Shown here piece after piece: positions 8,345 through 16,797 of a stretch of DNA of 41,731 bases. Position 1 is the stretch's first letter. Every line of letters starts with the position of its first letter. This stretch comes from Roseburia sp. Lineage in GTDB: Bacteria; Bacillota; Clostridia; Lachnospirales; Lachnospiraceae. Below the pieces are notes generated by a model. It did not search any database. It saw only the letters and a program-made list of their open reading frames with translations, and was not told where the DNA came from. Location: positions 1-41,731 of the forward strand of contig JALEKJ010000037.1 of NCBI GenBank assembly GCA_022771695.1, written 5' to 3'. Both the position numbers and the translations under genes were made by a program.

Positions 8345-9526
8345 TTAGTACCGATCCAAAAAATGGTGGTATTCTCCCTTACACTTATATCCAATCACCG
8401 TCTCAAGATTCACATTCTCCACGCTTCGGAAAATATTCATCTCAATGTACGGACTCTTTTTCCGAAGTTCGCGAATCAGTTCCTTGATTTCTGCTCTCTT
8501 AGAGCCCTTCTCCGCGCTTCCTCCGGACGCGCTGCCGCCACAGGACGCGCAGTTCTCGGTAAACCGGCAGGCACATTGAATAAAATGCAGGTCATTATAA
8601 TTCATCCAATGAATGATGTCCTCTTCCCTCACCAGATACAGCGGTCGAATCAGTTCCATTCCCTCAAAATTCGTGCTGTGAAGCTTTGGCATCATTGTCT
8701 GCACCTGCGCCCCGTAAAGCATTCCCATCAGTATTGTCTCGATGACATCGTCAAAGTGGTGCCCCAACGCAATCTTGTTGCAGCCAAGTTCCTTTGCTTT
8801 ACTGTACAGATGTCCGCGACGCATCCGCGCGCACAAATAACATGGTGATTCCTCTTCCCCCGCAACGATATCAAAGATTTCAGACTCAAACACCGTAATC
8901 GGCACATTTAATATTTTTGCATTGTTGCAGATTGTCTGATAATTCAACTCATTGTAGCCCGGATTCATCACCAGATACACGACCTCAAAATTCTTCTTGC
9001 CGTGGCGCTCCAATTCCTGAAACAGCTTTGCCATCAGCATCGAATCCTTGCCGCCCGAGATGCACACAGCAATCTTATCTCCGTCCTGAATCAGCTCGTA
9101 TTCATTGATTGCTTTTGTAAATTTTCGCCAGATATCCTTGCGAAACTTCTTTACGATGCTACGCTCAATCTCCCTGCAACGCTCCTGCTGCTGTTCTTTT
9201 GCTTCCTCATCCTCTCTGTCCATCTCCTCCATGGATTCCAGAAGCTTGTAGCGCAGATAGCTACGATAACCGCCTTCCAAACTGTATATCTCATATCCAA
9301 GCTCACTGAGTTCGTTTGCAAACTCTTCGCTTGTCTCTCCGGTATAGCAAATCAGGTAAATCGGTCTGTCTTTCGGCAAGTCCTCCCTGTGAGCGCCAAA
9401 TTCTTCCCAGTAGATATGCTTTGCTCCGGGGTAAGTCTCCTTACGAAAATCCGCTTCCTTTCGGATGTCTATTACAAGCTTTTCTCTTTTCTCCTGCTGT
9501 AATTCCTCAACTGTTTTTTGAATCAT
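8345..9526 (-). CDS. rhodanese domain fused to TtcA-type PP-loop tRNA thiolase-like protein
   Basis: A 393-residue two-domain protein. Residues ~1-95 form a rhodanese domain with the sulfur-carrying cysteine in ICYTGETS (C60). Residues ~120-393 form an adenylating PP-loop domain with SGGKDS (157-162), a CYLC pair (229-232) and the GHHFDDVIETIL segment typical of TtcA, which makes 2-thiocytidine in tRNA using an iron-sulfur cluster. Four more cysteines (C318, C320, C326, C329) sit near a Gly/Ser-rich stretch. The fusion suggests that persulfide is handed directly from the rhodanese to the thiolase. It is last in an operon after tcdA (11-nt gap) and nadA. The tRNA target is inferred. Confidence 0.8.
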   Translation of the reverse strand: MIQKTVEELQQEKREKLVIDIRKEADFRKETYPGAKHIYWEEFGAHREDLPKDRPIYLICYTGETSEEFANELSELGYEIYSLEGGYRSYLRYKLLESMEEMDREDEEAKEQQQERCREIERSIVKKFRKDIWRKFTKAINEYELIQDGDKIAVCISGGKDSMLMAKLFQELERHGKKNFEVVYLVMNPGYNELNYQTICNNAKILNVPITVFESEIFDIVAGEEESPCYLCARMRRGHLYSKAKELGCNKIALGHHFDDVIETILMGMLYGAQVQTMMPKLHSTNFEGMELIRPLYLVREEDIIHWMNYNDLHFIQCACRFTENCASCGGSASGGSAEKGSKRAEIKELIRELRKKSPYIEMNIFRSVENVNLETVIGYKCKGEYHHFLDRY

Positions 9527-9537
9527 TTTTGTATCCT

Positions 9538-10335
9538 CTATCTTCCAATTAGGTCTTTTACCACTTCCGACGCAAGCAAAAGTCCTGCCGCCGACGGCAC
9601 GAATGCGGTCGAGCCCGGTGTTGCCCTGCGCTTTGCCGCTTTAAATTCCTGCATCTGGGCGCCTGCTGCCACATTGCCAACATTTGCACATGCATCGTCT
9701 GCGCCTGACACATCTCCCTCACACGTTTCGTTCTCCGGTGTCATCGGGGTGAGCGGCTCCTCCTTGGAGTACACGACCTTCAATTTCTTAATGCCGCGTT
9801 TTTTCAGTTCTCTGCGCATCACGCGCGCCAACGGGTCCACGGAGGTCTGATAGATGTCCGCCACCTCAAAAGCTGCCGGGTTTAATTTATTCCCTGCGCC
9901 CATGCTGCTGATAATCGACACGCCGGCTTCTTTTGCCTGCATGATGAGTGCAAGCTTCGCTGTCACGGTGTCGACCGCATCCACGACATAATCATATTGC
10001 GTAAAATCAAATTCCGCCTGTGTCTCCGGCAAATAAAAGCACTTATGCACATTTACCCGACACTCCGGATTGATGTCCAATATACGGTCACGCATAACCT
10101 CCACCTTGTATTTCCCGATAGTGCTTCTGGTTGCGATAATCTGACGGTTTAAATTGGTCAAGCAGACCTTGTCGTTATCGATTAAATCCACTGCTCCGAT
10201 ACCGCTTCTTACCAGTGCTTCAACGACATATCCGCCGACTCCTCCAACACCAAAAATAGCGACCCTCGCGCACGAGAGCCGCTCCATGGCATCTTTTCCC
10301 AATAATAACTCTGTTCTGGAAAATTGATTCTGCAT
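9538..10335 (-). CDS. tcdA: tRNA threonylcarbamoyladenosine dehydratase (TcdA/CsdL, ThiF family)
   Basis: A 265-residue E1-like enzyme that converts t6A37 in tRNA to its cyclic form using ATP. The family's N-terminal signature FSRTELLLGKDAMERL is present. It is followed by the nucleotide motif GVGGVGGYVVEAL, the LIDNDKVCLTNLNRQ segment that holds the adenylate site, and VVDAVDTVTAKL. A GTG start 24 bases upstream is possible, but the AGAAAGGAAG site fits the ATG at 10335. The segment between ETCEGD and ATPGSTAFVPS is longer and Gly/Ala-rich compared with common versions, which may be a lineage insert. It lies 27 nt after nadA in the same operon. Confidence 0.88.
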   Translation of the reverse strand: MQNQFSRTELLLGKDAMERLSCARVAIFGVGGVGGYVVEALVRSGIGAVDLIDNDKVCLTNLNRQIIATRSTIGKYKVEVMRDRILDINPECRVNVHKCFYLPETQAEFDFTQYDYVVDAVDTVTAKLALIMQAKEAGVSIISSMGAGNKLNPAAFEVADIYQTSVDPLARVMRRELKKRGIKKLKVVYSKEEPLTPMTPENETCEGDVSGADDACANVGNVAAGAQMQEFKAAKRRATPGSTAFVPSAAGLLLASEVVKDLIGR

Positions 10336-10362
10336 TTGCTTCCTTTCTATCTCAAACACTGC

Positions 10363-11292
10363 TTACTTCGCAAGCTCTAACATCCGCTGTAACGGCACTG
10401 CTGCATGCTCCATAACCTCTGCGGAAAGCTCAACCTCTTTTTCAGAAAGACTCTCTTTCCCAAGCTTGGTGAGCACATCTTCTACCTTGTCTATTGTAAC
10501 GCGCTTCATGTTCGGGCAGAACTGTCTGTGTCCCACCGAATAAAATTTCTTTTCCGGATTCTTCTGCTGCAGTTCAAAAAATACACCCATCTCGGTACAG
10601 ATAATAAACTTCCTGCAGTCGCTGCCTGTCGCAAAGTCGATGATTTCGGAAGTACTTCCCACAAAATCAGACAGTGCAATCACGTCCGCAGTACACTCCG
10701 GATGTGTGAGTACCAGAGCATCCGGATGCAGTTCCTTCGCCGCTTTAACGTTCTCTGCCGCAATGCTCTTATGCACATGGCAGAAGCCGTCATGGAAAAT
10801 AAAGTGCTTGTCCGGCACCTTTTCTGCGACATATCTGCCGAGGTTATTATCCGGCACAAAGAATATATTTTTCTCTTTGATATTGCTTACCACCTTGACT
10901 GCATTTGAGGAGGTCACACAGACATCCGATACCGCCTTGATTTCAGCAGTAGAGTTTACATAACATACCACTGCCAAATCGTCATATTCCGCACGCACTT
11001 CCGCGATACGGTCTGTCGATATCATATGTGCCATCGGACAGTCTGCACACTCGTCTACCATCAGCACTGTTTTCTCCGGATTCAAGAGTTTTGCACTCTC
11101 TCCCATAAAGTTAACTCCCGCAAAAAGGATTGTCTGCTGCGGTACTGTCGTCGCGACCTTGCTCAGGTAGAAGGAATCCCCCACATAATCGGCAATCTCC
11201 TGTACCTCTCCGTCCACGTAGTAGTGAGCCAGAATTACAACGTCCTTTTCCTTTTGCAGTTCTTTTATCTTCGCCACTTTTTCTTTTTCCAT
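10363..11292 (-). CDS. nadA: quinolinate synthase A
   Basis: A 309-residue enzyme that condenses iminoaspartate with dihydroxyacetone phosphate to quinolinate for NAD synthesis. It needs a [4Fe-4S] cluster. LAHYY near residue 22 and the cysteines in ECADCPMA (C82/C85), GFCHVHK (C171) and RQFCPNM (C259) are at the spacing expected for the three cluster ligands. Length matches the short clostridial type. GGACGGAGG precedes the ATG. The usual partners nadB and nadC are absent from this window; instead the gene leads an operon with two tRNA-modifying proteins. A promoter with 17-bp spacing lies upstream. Confidence 0.95.
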   Translation of the reverse strand: MEKEKVAKIKELQKEKDVVILAHYYVDGEVQEIADYVGDSFYLSKVATTVPQQTILFAGVNFMGESAKLLNPEKTVLMVDECADCPMAHMISTDRIAEVRAEYDDLAVVCYVNSTAEIKAVSDVCVTSSNAVKVVSNIKEKNIFFVPDNNLGRYVAEKVPDKHFIFHDGFCHVHKSIAAENVKAAKELHPDALVLTHPECTADVIALSDFVGSTSEIIDFATGSDCRKFIICTEMGVFFELQQKNPEKKFYSVGHRQFCPNMKRVTIDKVEDVLTKLGKESLSEKEVELSAEVMEHAAVPLQRMLELAK

Positions 11293-11379
11293 GAAAACCT
11301 CCGTCCTCTTTGGGACCTTCTGTATTATGATTACGGCATTCCTTTGTTGCCGTTCTTATCTGCATGTCGATACTTTGAT

Positions 11380-11408
11380 ATCATAACACTTCAATCCTAT
11401 CTTCGCAA
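11380..11408 (-). promoter_or_regulatory. promoter of the nadA operon
   Basis: Minus strand TTGCGA (11408-11403), 17 bases, TATGAT (11385-11380). The interval 11293-11609 between the two divergent genes otherwise holds the leader of nadA and the plus-strand promoter region. No riboswitch fold was recognised in it. Confidence 0.55.
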
Positions 11409-11510
11409 GGTTTCATAATTATAAATATCTGCCTCAGAACCGTTGTTTGTGATTTCTTTTTCAATCCATTTTAGTAAGAAGTTCTTTCTCAAACTGGACT
11501 GTTTAATATT

Positions 11511-11553
11511 TTTAAAACTGGCATTTTAAATTAATCCAGATTATGTGTATGAT
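11511..11553 (+). promoter_or_regulatory. candidate promoter and inverted repeat before the ECF S-component gene
   Basis: TATGAT at 11548-11553, preceded by TGTG, could be an extended -10 box. A weak TTTAAA lies 17 bases upstream (11525-11530). The inverted repeat TTTAAAA-N6-TTTTAAA (11511-11530) overlaps this -35 position and is a possible operator. Confidence 0.35.
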
Positions 11554-11609
11554 AGGTGAAACAGCGGAGCGCGCGCTTCCGCAAGAAAACAGAAATGAGG
11601 AGAACTATT

Positions 11610-12146
11610 ATGAGTGACACATCAACAACCAAAACAAACACAGCAGGTGTGGATATCCGCTTCCTGACTGTCACGGCACTTTTTATCGCTTTGACGTATG
11701 TATTTACCGCTTTTATTAATGTAAGGCTTCCGATTGCCGCAAACGGCGGTCTGATTCATTTAGGAAATGTGCCTCTTTTCATATGTGCCATTCTTTTCGG
11801 CAAGAAAAGTGGTGCGATTGCCGGCGGTGTCGGCATGGGACTGTTTGACTTGCTTTCCGGCTGGACTGCATGGGCACCGTTTACCTTTATCATTGTAGCT
11901 GTTATGGGCTTTGCTGTAGGTGCTATCACAGAAAAACACCATGGTCTTGGCTGGGATGCACTTGCGATTGCGATTGCAGCCATTATCAAGGTCGTCGGCT
12001 ACTACATCGCTGAGATTATCATTTATGGCAACTGGCTCGCTCCGATGGCATCTATTCCGGGCAACCTGGTTCAGATTGGCGTTGCTGCTGTTATCGTGCT
12101 CATCATCGTAGAGCCACTCCGAAAGGCGGTCGCACACTATGTATAA
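11610..12146 (+). CDS. ECF transporter S component, candidate vitamin B6 (pyridoxine-type) carrier
   Basis: A 178-residue integral membrane protein with about six hydrophobic segments (FLTVTALFIALTYVF near the N terminus, VPLFICAILFG, FTFIIVAVMGFAVG, VGYYIAEIIIYG, VAAVIVLIIVEPL). It matches the substrate-binding S subunits of energy-coupling-factor importers in the COG4720/ECF riboflavin-like group. The first half carries the HLGNVPLFICA and FGKKSGAIAGGVGMGLFDLL motifs. It has no ATPase or T subunit beside it, so it would use the shared EcfAA'T module. AGGAG precedes the ATG at 11610; a GTG upstream is less likely. Its end overlaps a PLP-enzyme gene by 8 nt, pointing to a B6 vitamer as substrate (inference). 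Confidence 0.75.
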   Translation: MSDTSTTKTNTAGVDIRFLTVTALFIALTYVFTAFINVRLPIAANGGLIHLGNVPLFICAILFGKKSGAIAGGVGMGLFDLLSGWTAWAPFTFIIVAVMGFAVGAITEKHHGLGWDALAIAIAAIIKVVGYYIAEIIIYGNWLAPMASIPGNLVQIGVAAVIVLIIVEPLRKAVAHYV

Positions 12147-13272
12147 AATCATGACTCCCGGCCCGACACAGGTGCCGGAAAATGTCCGCATGGCGAGAAG
12201 TCTTGCCTGCACAAATCCCGATCTGGATGAGAATTTTGTTTCCTTCTATAAGGAGACCTGCGAGCTCATCAGCAGTCTTCTGCACACAAAAAACGAGACG
12301 CTCATTCTAAGCGGCGAGGGTATACTTGGGCTTGAGGCGGCATGCGCCTCCTTAACCGAGCCGGGCGATAAGGTTCTCGTTCTTGATAACGGTATCTATG
12401 GCAGAGGCTTCGCTGATTTTGTGACGATGTACGGCGGTTGTCCTGAGATTTTCCACGCAGACGAGCTCCATGCGCTCCCGGCAGACGAGCTCGCTGCATT
12501 TTTAAAAGAACACCACGACTATGCCTATGCCACAGTCGTGCACTGTGACACTCCGAGTGGCGTTTTAAATGATATTCACCGCATCTGCCCGCTTCTGAAA
12601 GAATACGGCATCTTAACTGTTGTCGATTCCGTCTCCGGCATGTTCGGCGAGGATGTGCGTGTCGATGATGCCGGCATTGATATTCTCTGCGGAGGTTCCC
12701 AGAAAGCGGTTTCCGCACCTCCGGGCTTGACCTTTTTGACAGTCAGTGACGACGCAAAGCAAAAAATGAAAAAACGCAAGACACCGATTGCATCTTTCTA
12801 TGCAAATCTCTCGGTATTTGAGGGATATTATGAAAAGAAATGGTTCCCGTATACGATGCCGATCAGCGACATCTACGGGTTGCGCGCCGCCTTTGACAAC
12901 ATAGCGGCAGACAAGGAGCTTTTATCCCGCCACGCGCGCATCGGCGAAGCGACCAGAGCAGCTCTTATAGATGTAGGTCTTTCCCTACATTTAAAGGACG
13001 GTTATTCCAACACAGTCACCGTCTTTGATGTGCCAAAAGAAACGACGGCAGATGCAATTCTCACCACTATGCGGGATAAGCATGGCATCATGCTTGCCGG
13101 TTCATTCGATGACCTGGCAGGAAAGGTCATTCGCATCGGGCACATGGGAGCAAACGCAAATATTGCAGACATGACGGTTACGATGACCGCCTTATCCGAC
13201 ACGCTCACCTCACTGGGCGTACCGCTTACGGCAGACCTCGGGCTCTCATTTATGCAGCACCTGAAAGAGTAG
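12139..13272 (+). CDS. class V aminotransferase (alanine-glyoxylate / pyridoxamine-pyruvate type)
   Basis: A 377-residue PLP-dependent fold-type I enzyme of the alanine-glyoxylate aminotransferase branch. Visible features are TPGPTQVPENV at the N terminus, LSGEGILGLEAA, the PLP-ring aspartate in VVDSVSGMFG (D163) and the Schiff-base lysine in CGGSQKAVSAPPG (K189). A substrate arginine is expected in VIRIGHMG near residue 332. Relatives act on alanine/glyoxylate, serine or pyridoxamine/pyruvate. The gene overlaps the ECF S-component gene by 8 nt, so the two proteins are translationally coupled. A role in salvaging imported pyridoxamine is plausible but unproven. Its TAG stop abuts the long palindromic element. 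Confidence 0.8.
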   Translation: MYKIMTPGPTQVPENVRMARSLACTNPDLDENFVSFYKETCELISSLLHTKNETLILSGEGILGLEAACASLTEPGDKVLVLDNGIYGRGFADFVTMYGGCPEIFHADELHALPADELAAFLKEHHDYAYATVVHCDTPSGVLNDIHRICPLLKEYGILTVVDSVSGMFGEDVRVDDAGIDILCGGSQKAVSAPPGLTFLTVSDDAKQKMKKRKTPIASFYANLSVFEGYYEKKWFPYTMPISDIYGLRAAFDNIAADKELLSRHARIGEATRAALIDVGLSLHLKDGYSNTVTVFDVPKETTADAILTTMRDKHGIMLAGSFDDLAGKVIRIGHMGANANIADMTVTMTALSDTLTSLGVPLTADLGLSFMQHLKE

Positions 13273-13276
13273 ATAT

Positions 13277-13667
13277 TCAGAGCCCCGTGATTCTGGTTGT
13301 AAAAACTAATGTAAAAACACATTTCCGGTGAGAACAAAATTTCAAAATCTTTTCGAGCAGAATCCGAGAGTTTTCGAGCTTGCGTCTGAAATTATGTGTT
13401 GTGTCTCTTCCGCCGACTGAACATGTAGCGAAGAATGTCCGACCGGATGAAGACAAAGTCGAGAACTTTCTAGTGGCACTAAAAATGTCTTCATTCCGGC
13501 GGACATTTCTACGCGTCGTGTACAGGCGTCGGAAAGACACGAATTATATCATCTTTCAGACGCAAGTTCGTAAAAATTCCGGATTCTGTGAGATGATTTT
13601 GAAATTTTGTTTTCACCGGGAATGTCTTATTGCATGATTTTTTACAACCAGAATCACGGGGCTCTGA
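13277..13667. repeat. 391-bp near-perfect palindromic (foldback, MITE-like) element
   Basis: Two arms, 13277-13455 and 13486-13667, are inverted copies around a ~30-base centre. The outer 29 bases of each arm are identical when reverse-complemented (TCAGAGCCCCGTGATTCTGG onward), and the rest matches at roughly three of four positions by eye. The element fills almost exactly the space between the stop codon of the aminotransferase gene and the stop codon of cysK, which converge here. It could fold into a very long hairpin in either transcript. Open frames inside the arms are by-products of the symmetry. Confidence 0.85.
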
Positions 13668-13680
13668 GCTATCTTTTCTG

Positions 13681-14616
13681 TCAGCCTTCAAATAACGCTG
13701 TTGAGAGGTATCTGTCTCCGGAGTCCGGTAACAGCACGACGATGTTCTTGCCCTTGTTTTCCGGTCTTGCTGCAAGGATGGTTGCTGCTTTTAATGCCGC
13801 ACCGGAGGAGATTCCTACCAGGATTCCCTCGCTGGTTGCAAAAGCTCTTCCCTCTGCAAATGCATCCTCGTTCTCAATCGCAAGAATTTCATCATATACC
13901 TTGGTATTCAGCACATCCGGTACAAATCCGGCGCCAATTCCCTGAATCTTATGTGCACCCGGTGTTCCTTTGGAAAGTACCGGACTTCCTGCGGGCTCTA
14001 CTGCAACGATTTTTACGTTCGGGTTCTTCTCTTTTAAGTATTCGCCCACACCTGTCACGGTTCCGCCTGTACCGACACCGGCAACAAAAATGTCTACCTT
14101 TCCGTCGGTCTGCTCCCAGATTTCCGGTCCGGTTGTCGCCTTGTGTACTGCCGGGTTTGCCGGGTTCACAAACTGACCTAAGATAACTGCGCCCGGGGTG
14201 GACTCTTTAAGTTCCTCTGCCTTGGCAATCGCACCTTTCATTCCCTTAGCACCTTCTGTCAGTACTAACTCTGCGCCGTATGCCGCAAGCAGCTTTCTGC
14301 GTTCCACACTCATGGTTTCCGGAAGAGTCAGAATTGCCTTATAGCCCTTCGCTGCTGCCACTGCTGCAAGACCGATTCCCGTATTTCCGGATGTCGGCTC
14401 GATGATGGTTGCACCCGGCTTTAAGATACCCTTTTTCTCTGCGTCCTCAATCATCGCAAGTGCGATACGATCCTTGACGCTTCCGGCAGGATTTAAGTAT
14501 TCCAGTTTTGCTAAGATGGTGGCCCCTTCTACACCTGCTTGTGCGCTATAGCGGTTCAGCTTTAACAATGGTGTGCCTCCGATTAACTCCAATGAACTTT
14601 CTACAATTTTACTCAT
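13681..14616 (-). CDS. cysK: cysteine synthase A (O-acetylserine sulfhydrylase)
   Basis: A 311-residue PLP enzyme that makes cysteine from O-acetylserine and sulfide. The diagnostic motifs are [14 protein letters not shown], the PLP lysine in NPAGSVKDR (K48), the substrate loop PTSGNTG (74-80) and the phosphate-binding GTGGTVTG. Full length for the family. It is the last gene of a minus-strand sulfur amino acid operon, 33 nt after the C-S lyase gene. Together they allow both release of sulfide from imported cystine/cystathionine and rebuilding of cysteine. Transcription runs into the palindromic element just past its stop. Confidence 0.95.
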   Translation of the reverse strand: MSKIVESSLELIGGTPLLKLNRYSAQAGVEGATILAKLEYLNPAGSVKDRIALAMIEDAEKKGILKPGATIIEPTSGNTGIGLAAVAAAKGYKAILTLPETMSVERRKLLAAYGAELVLTEGAKGMKGAIAKAEELKESTPGAVILGQFVNPANPAVHKATTGPEIWEQTDGKVDIFVAGVGTGGTVTGVGEYLKEKNPNVKIVAVEPAGSPVLSKGTPGAHKIQGIGAGFVPDVLNTKVYDEILAIENEDAFAEGRAFATSEGILVGISSGAALKAATILAARPENKGKNIVVLLPDSGDRYLSTALFEG

Positions 14617-14649
14617 GTCTTTTTTCTCCTTATTCTTAATAAAAATTAT

Positions 14650-15843
14650 TTATTTTCTGATTTCATTTTCGACTGCAACCGCCAGTTTAGAAAGTGCTGT
14701 CTCAAGCGTTGCGCGAGGGCACGCCACATTGATTCTCTGGAATCCTGCTCCCATCTTTCCAAACATCACTCCGGAGTCCAACCACAGTCCCGCCTTTTGC
14801 ACAACGAGCGCCTCCAGTTCATTCTCCGTGAGGTTCAGTCCTCTGCAATCCAGCCATATCAGATAGGTTCCCTCCGGTTCCCGCATTTTAATCTGCGGAA
14901 TATGTTCTGCCAAAAATTCTTTTGTGTACACGATATTCTTCCAAATATACGAATGCACGGCTCTGTACCATTCCTCGCCGTTGCGGTATGCGGCTTCACA
15001 TGCCACAAGTCCCATGACATTCAACTGGCTGTAACCGGTTGCCGCAATCTCCTTTTTAAAACGAGCACGCAGCTTCTCGTCCGCAATAAAGATATTGGAG
15101 ACCTGAAGCCCCGCAAGATTGAAAGTTTTGCTGGGTGAAGTGCAGGTAATAATCATCCTTTTGTATTCTTCCTTTACGCCTGCAAACACCTGATGCTTTC
15201 CCTGAAATACAAAGTCCGAATGTATTTCATCGCTGACAATGAGAACCTGATGTTTATAACAGATATCTCCCATTTTCGTCAGCTCCTCTTTACTCCATGC
15301 CCGCCCGGTCGGGTTGTGCGGATTACAAAGGATAAACAGTTTTACCTGCTCTTTTACAATTTTTTCTTCAAAGTCTACGAAATCCACCTCATAGCGTCCG
15401 TCTTCGTTTTGCACGAGCGTGTTATCCACAAGCTTTCTGCCATTCTCCCAAATCACTTCACTAAACGGGTAGTATACCGGCTGCTGAATCATTACGCCTT
15501 CTCCCGGCTTGGTAAATGCGCGAATCGCCATCGCCAGTGCAAATACGACACCCGGCGTCTTTACCAGCCAGGAGGCTTCTGTCTGCCATCCGTGGTGGCG
15601 GAACATCCAGTCTCTGATTGCCTCAAAATAGCTTTCCTCTGCCTCGCTGTATCCCCAGATTCCATGCTCTGCCTTTTCTCTTATCGCATCCTGTACGTAG
15701 GAGGACGTCTGAAAATCCATATCTGCAACCCATAAAGGCAACACATCTTTGGGCTTTCCTCTTTGCACAGCAAAATCATATTTGATCGAGTTTGTATTTC
15801 TTCGTTCCACTATTGCATCAAAATCCAGATTTTTTTCCGCCAT
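14650..15843 (-). CDS. patB: PatB/MalY-type cystathionine beta-lyase (C-S lyase)
   Basis: A 397-residue fold-type I PLP enzyme of the MalY/PatB group, which cleaves cystathionine or cystine to pyruvate, ammonia and a thiol. It has the family's LPLWVADMDF near the N terminus, CNPHNPTGRAW in the substrate region, VSDEIHSDF carrying the PLP aspartate, and the lysine in SPSKTFNLAGLQ (about K239). A GTG 36 bases upstream is open, but the AAAGGAG site fits the ATG at 15843 (or an adjacent GTG). It is placed between an amino acid importer and cysK, which supports a role in using imported cystine as a sulfur source. Confidence 0.88.
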   Translation of the reverse strand: MAEKNLDFDAIVERRNTNSIKYDFAVQRGKPKDVLPLWVADMDFQTSSYVQDAIREKAEHGIWGYSEAEESYFEAIRDWMFRHHGWQTEASWLVKTPGVVFALAMAIRAFTKPGEGVMIQQPVYYPFSEVIWENGRKLVDNTLVQNEDGRYEVDFVDFEEKIVKEQVKLFILCNPHNPTGRAWSKEELTKMGDICYKHQVLIVSDEIHSDFVFQGKHQVFAGVKEEYKRMIITCTSPSKTFNLAGLQVSNIFIADEKLRARFKKEIAATGYSQLNVMGLVACEAAYRNGEEWYRAVHSYIWKNIVYTKEFLAEHIPQIKMREPEGTYLIWLDCRGLNLTENELEALVVQKAGLWLDSGVMFGKMGAGFQRINVACPRATLETALSKLAVAVENEIRK

Positions 15844-15903
15844 CACATCTTCCACTCCTTTAGCAAGCGCTTCTTTCACACCTGCATTTTATTCACGTTT
15901 TCT

Positions 15904-16776
15904 CTACTCGGTGACGCCTCCCTCTACAACCAACGTATCCTCATAATCTGCACCGTAGGTGTCTAACAGTGTCGCTTCGTAATCTGCATGGAAGAAATTC
16001 TCCTCGCCAAGCGCTTTAATCTCTTCGTTAATCCAGTTTAACAAATCTGCGTTTCCCTTGGTAACTGCCGGTGCAATCGTATCCTGACTTCCCAACGAAG
16101 GAATTCCTACCGTGTAACCCGGGTTCTGTAATGCAAAAGCGATGACCTCAGTATTATCGTTCGCCCATGCTACTCCGTTGCCATTCTCCAATGCGGTCTT
16201 TGCGGCAGCGTAGGAATCATATTTCTGCAAGGTAATATCCGGATAATTTTCTGTCAGGTAAGTCTCCGCCGTTGTACCGGAAATAACAATCACAGCGTCA
16301 TCTGCGGTAAGGTCATCCAGGCTCTCGATAACTCTCGAGTCCGGTGACACTACGCCAAGTGCTACATTCATATACGGAAGTGCGAAGTCAACCTCTTCCT
16401 TGCGCTCATCTGTCACCGTAAAGTTTGCCAGAATCACATCTACTTTTCCGGTCTGCAGATACTCGATTCTGCTTGCCGCCTCTGTGGAAACAAAGTTTAC
16501 TTCCACGCCAAGGTCATCTGCCAGTCGTCTTGCAAAGTATACGTCATAGCCCTGATATTCTCCATTCTCGTCCACATATCCAAATGGATTTTTATCCGAG
16601 AAAACACCGATGTTAATTGTTCCGCTCTCCTTGATTTCCTCCAGACTGCGGTATGCTGCGCTGCTTCCTGCCGCGGTATTCTGTGCGTTGTCACTCCCGC
16701 ACCCTGCGAGCAGCGCTCCGCTCAACGCCAATGTTACCAATGTTACAATTACTTTTTTCACACTCTTGATTTTCAT
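15904..16776 (-). CDS. amino acid ABC transporter substrate-binding lipoprotein (cystine-type, inferred)
   Basis: A 290-residue family 3 solute-binding protein. The N terminus is a lipoprotein signal peptide with lipobox LAGC (Cys26), so the mature protein is anchored to the outer face of the membrane. The mature domain begins with SGTINIGVFSDKNPFGYVDENG and contains GYDVYFARRLADDLGV, both typical of polar amino acid binding proteins. Substrate cannot be read from sequence; cystine or another sulfur amino acid is inferred from the neighbouring C-S lyase and cysK. It is the fourth gene of the operon, after both permeases and the ATPase. Confidence 0.88.
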   Translation of the reverse strand: MKIKSVKKVIVTLVTLALSGALLAGCGSDNAQNTAAGSSAAYRSLEEIKESGTINIGVFSDKNPFGYVDENGEYQGYDVYFARRLADDLGVEVNFVSTEAASRIEYLQTGKVDVILANFTVTDERKEEVDFALPYMNVALGVVSPDSRVIESLDDLTADDAVIVISGTTAETYLTENYPDITLQKYDSYAAAKTALENGNGVAWANDNTEVIAFALQNPGYTVGIPSLGSQDTIAPAVTKGNADLLNWINEEIKALGEENFFHADYEATLLDTYGADYEDTLVVEGGVTE

Positions 16777-16797
16777 ACTTACTACCTCTCTTTTCTT

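Noticed and set aside
11293..11609. Riboswitch (NAD, thiamin or B6) between nadA and the ECF gene
   Set aside because: Only short AT-rich inverted repeats are visible, with no conserved aptamer core or terminator.
13277..13775. Open frames of 85-88 codons on both strands across the palindromic element
   Set aside because: Mirror images produced by the inverted repeat. They have no ribosome sites or recognisable domains, and their ends run into flanking genes.
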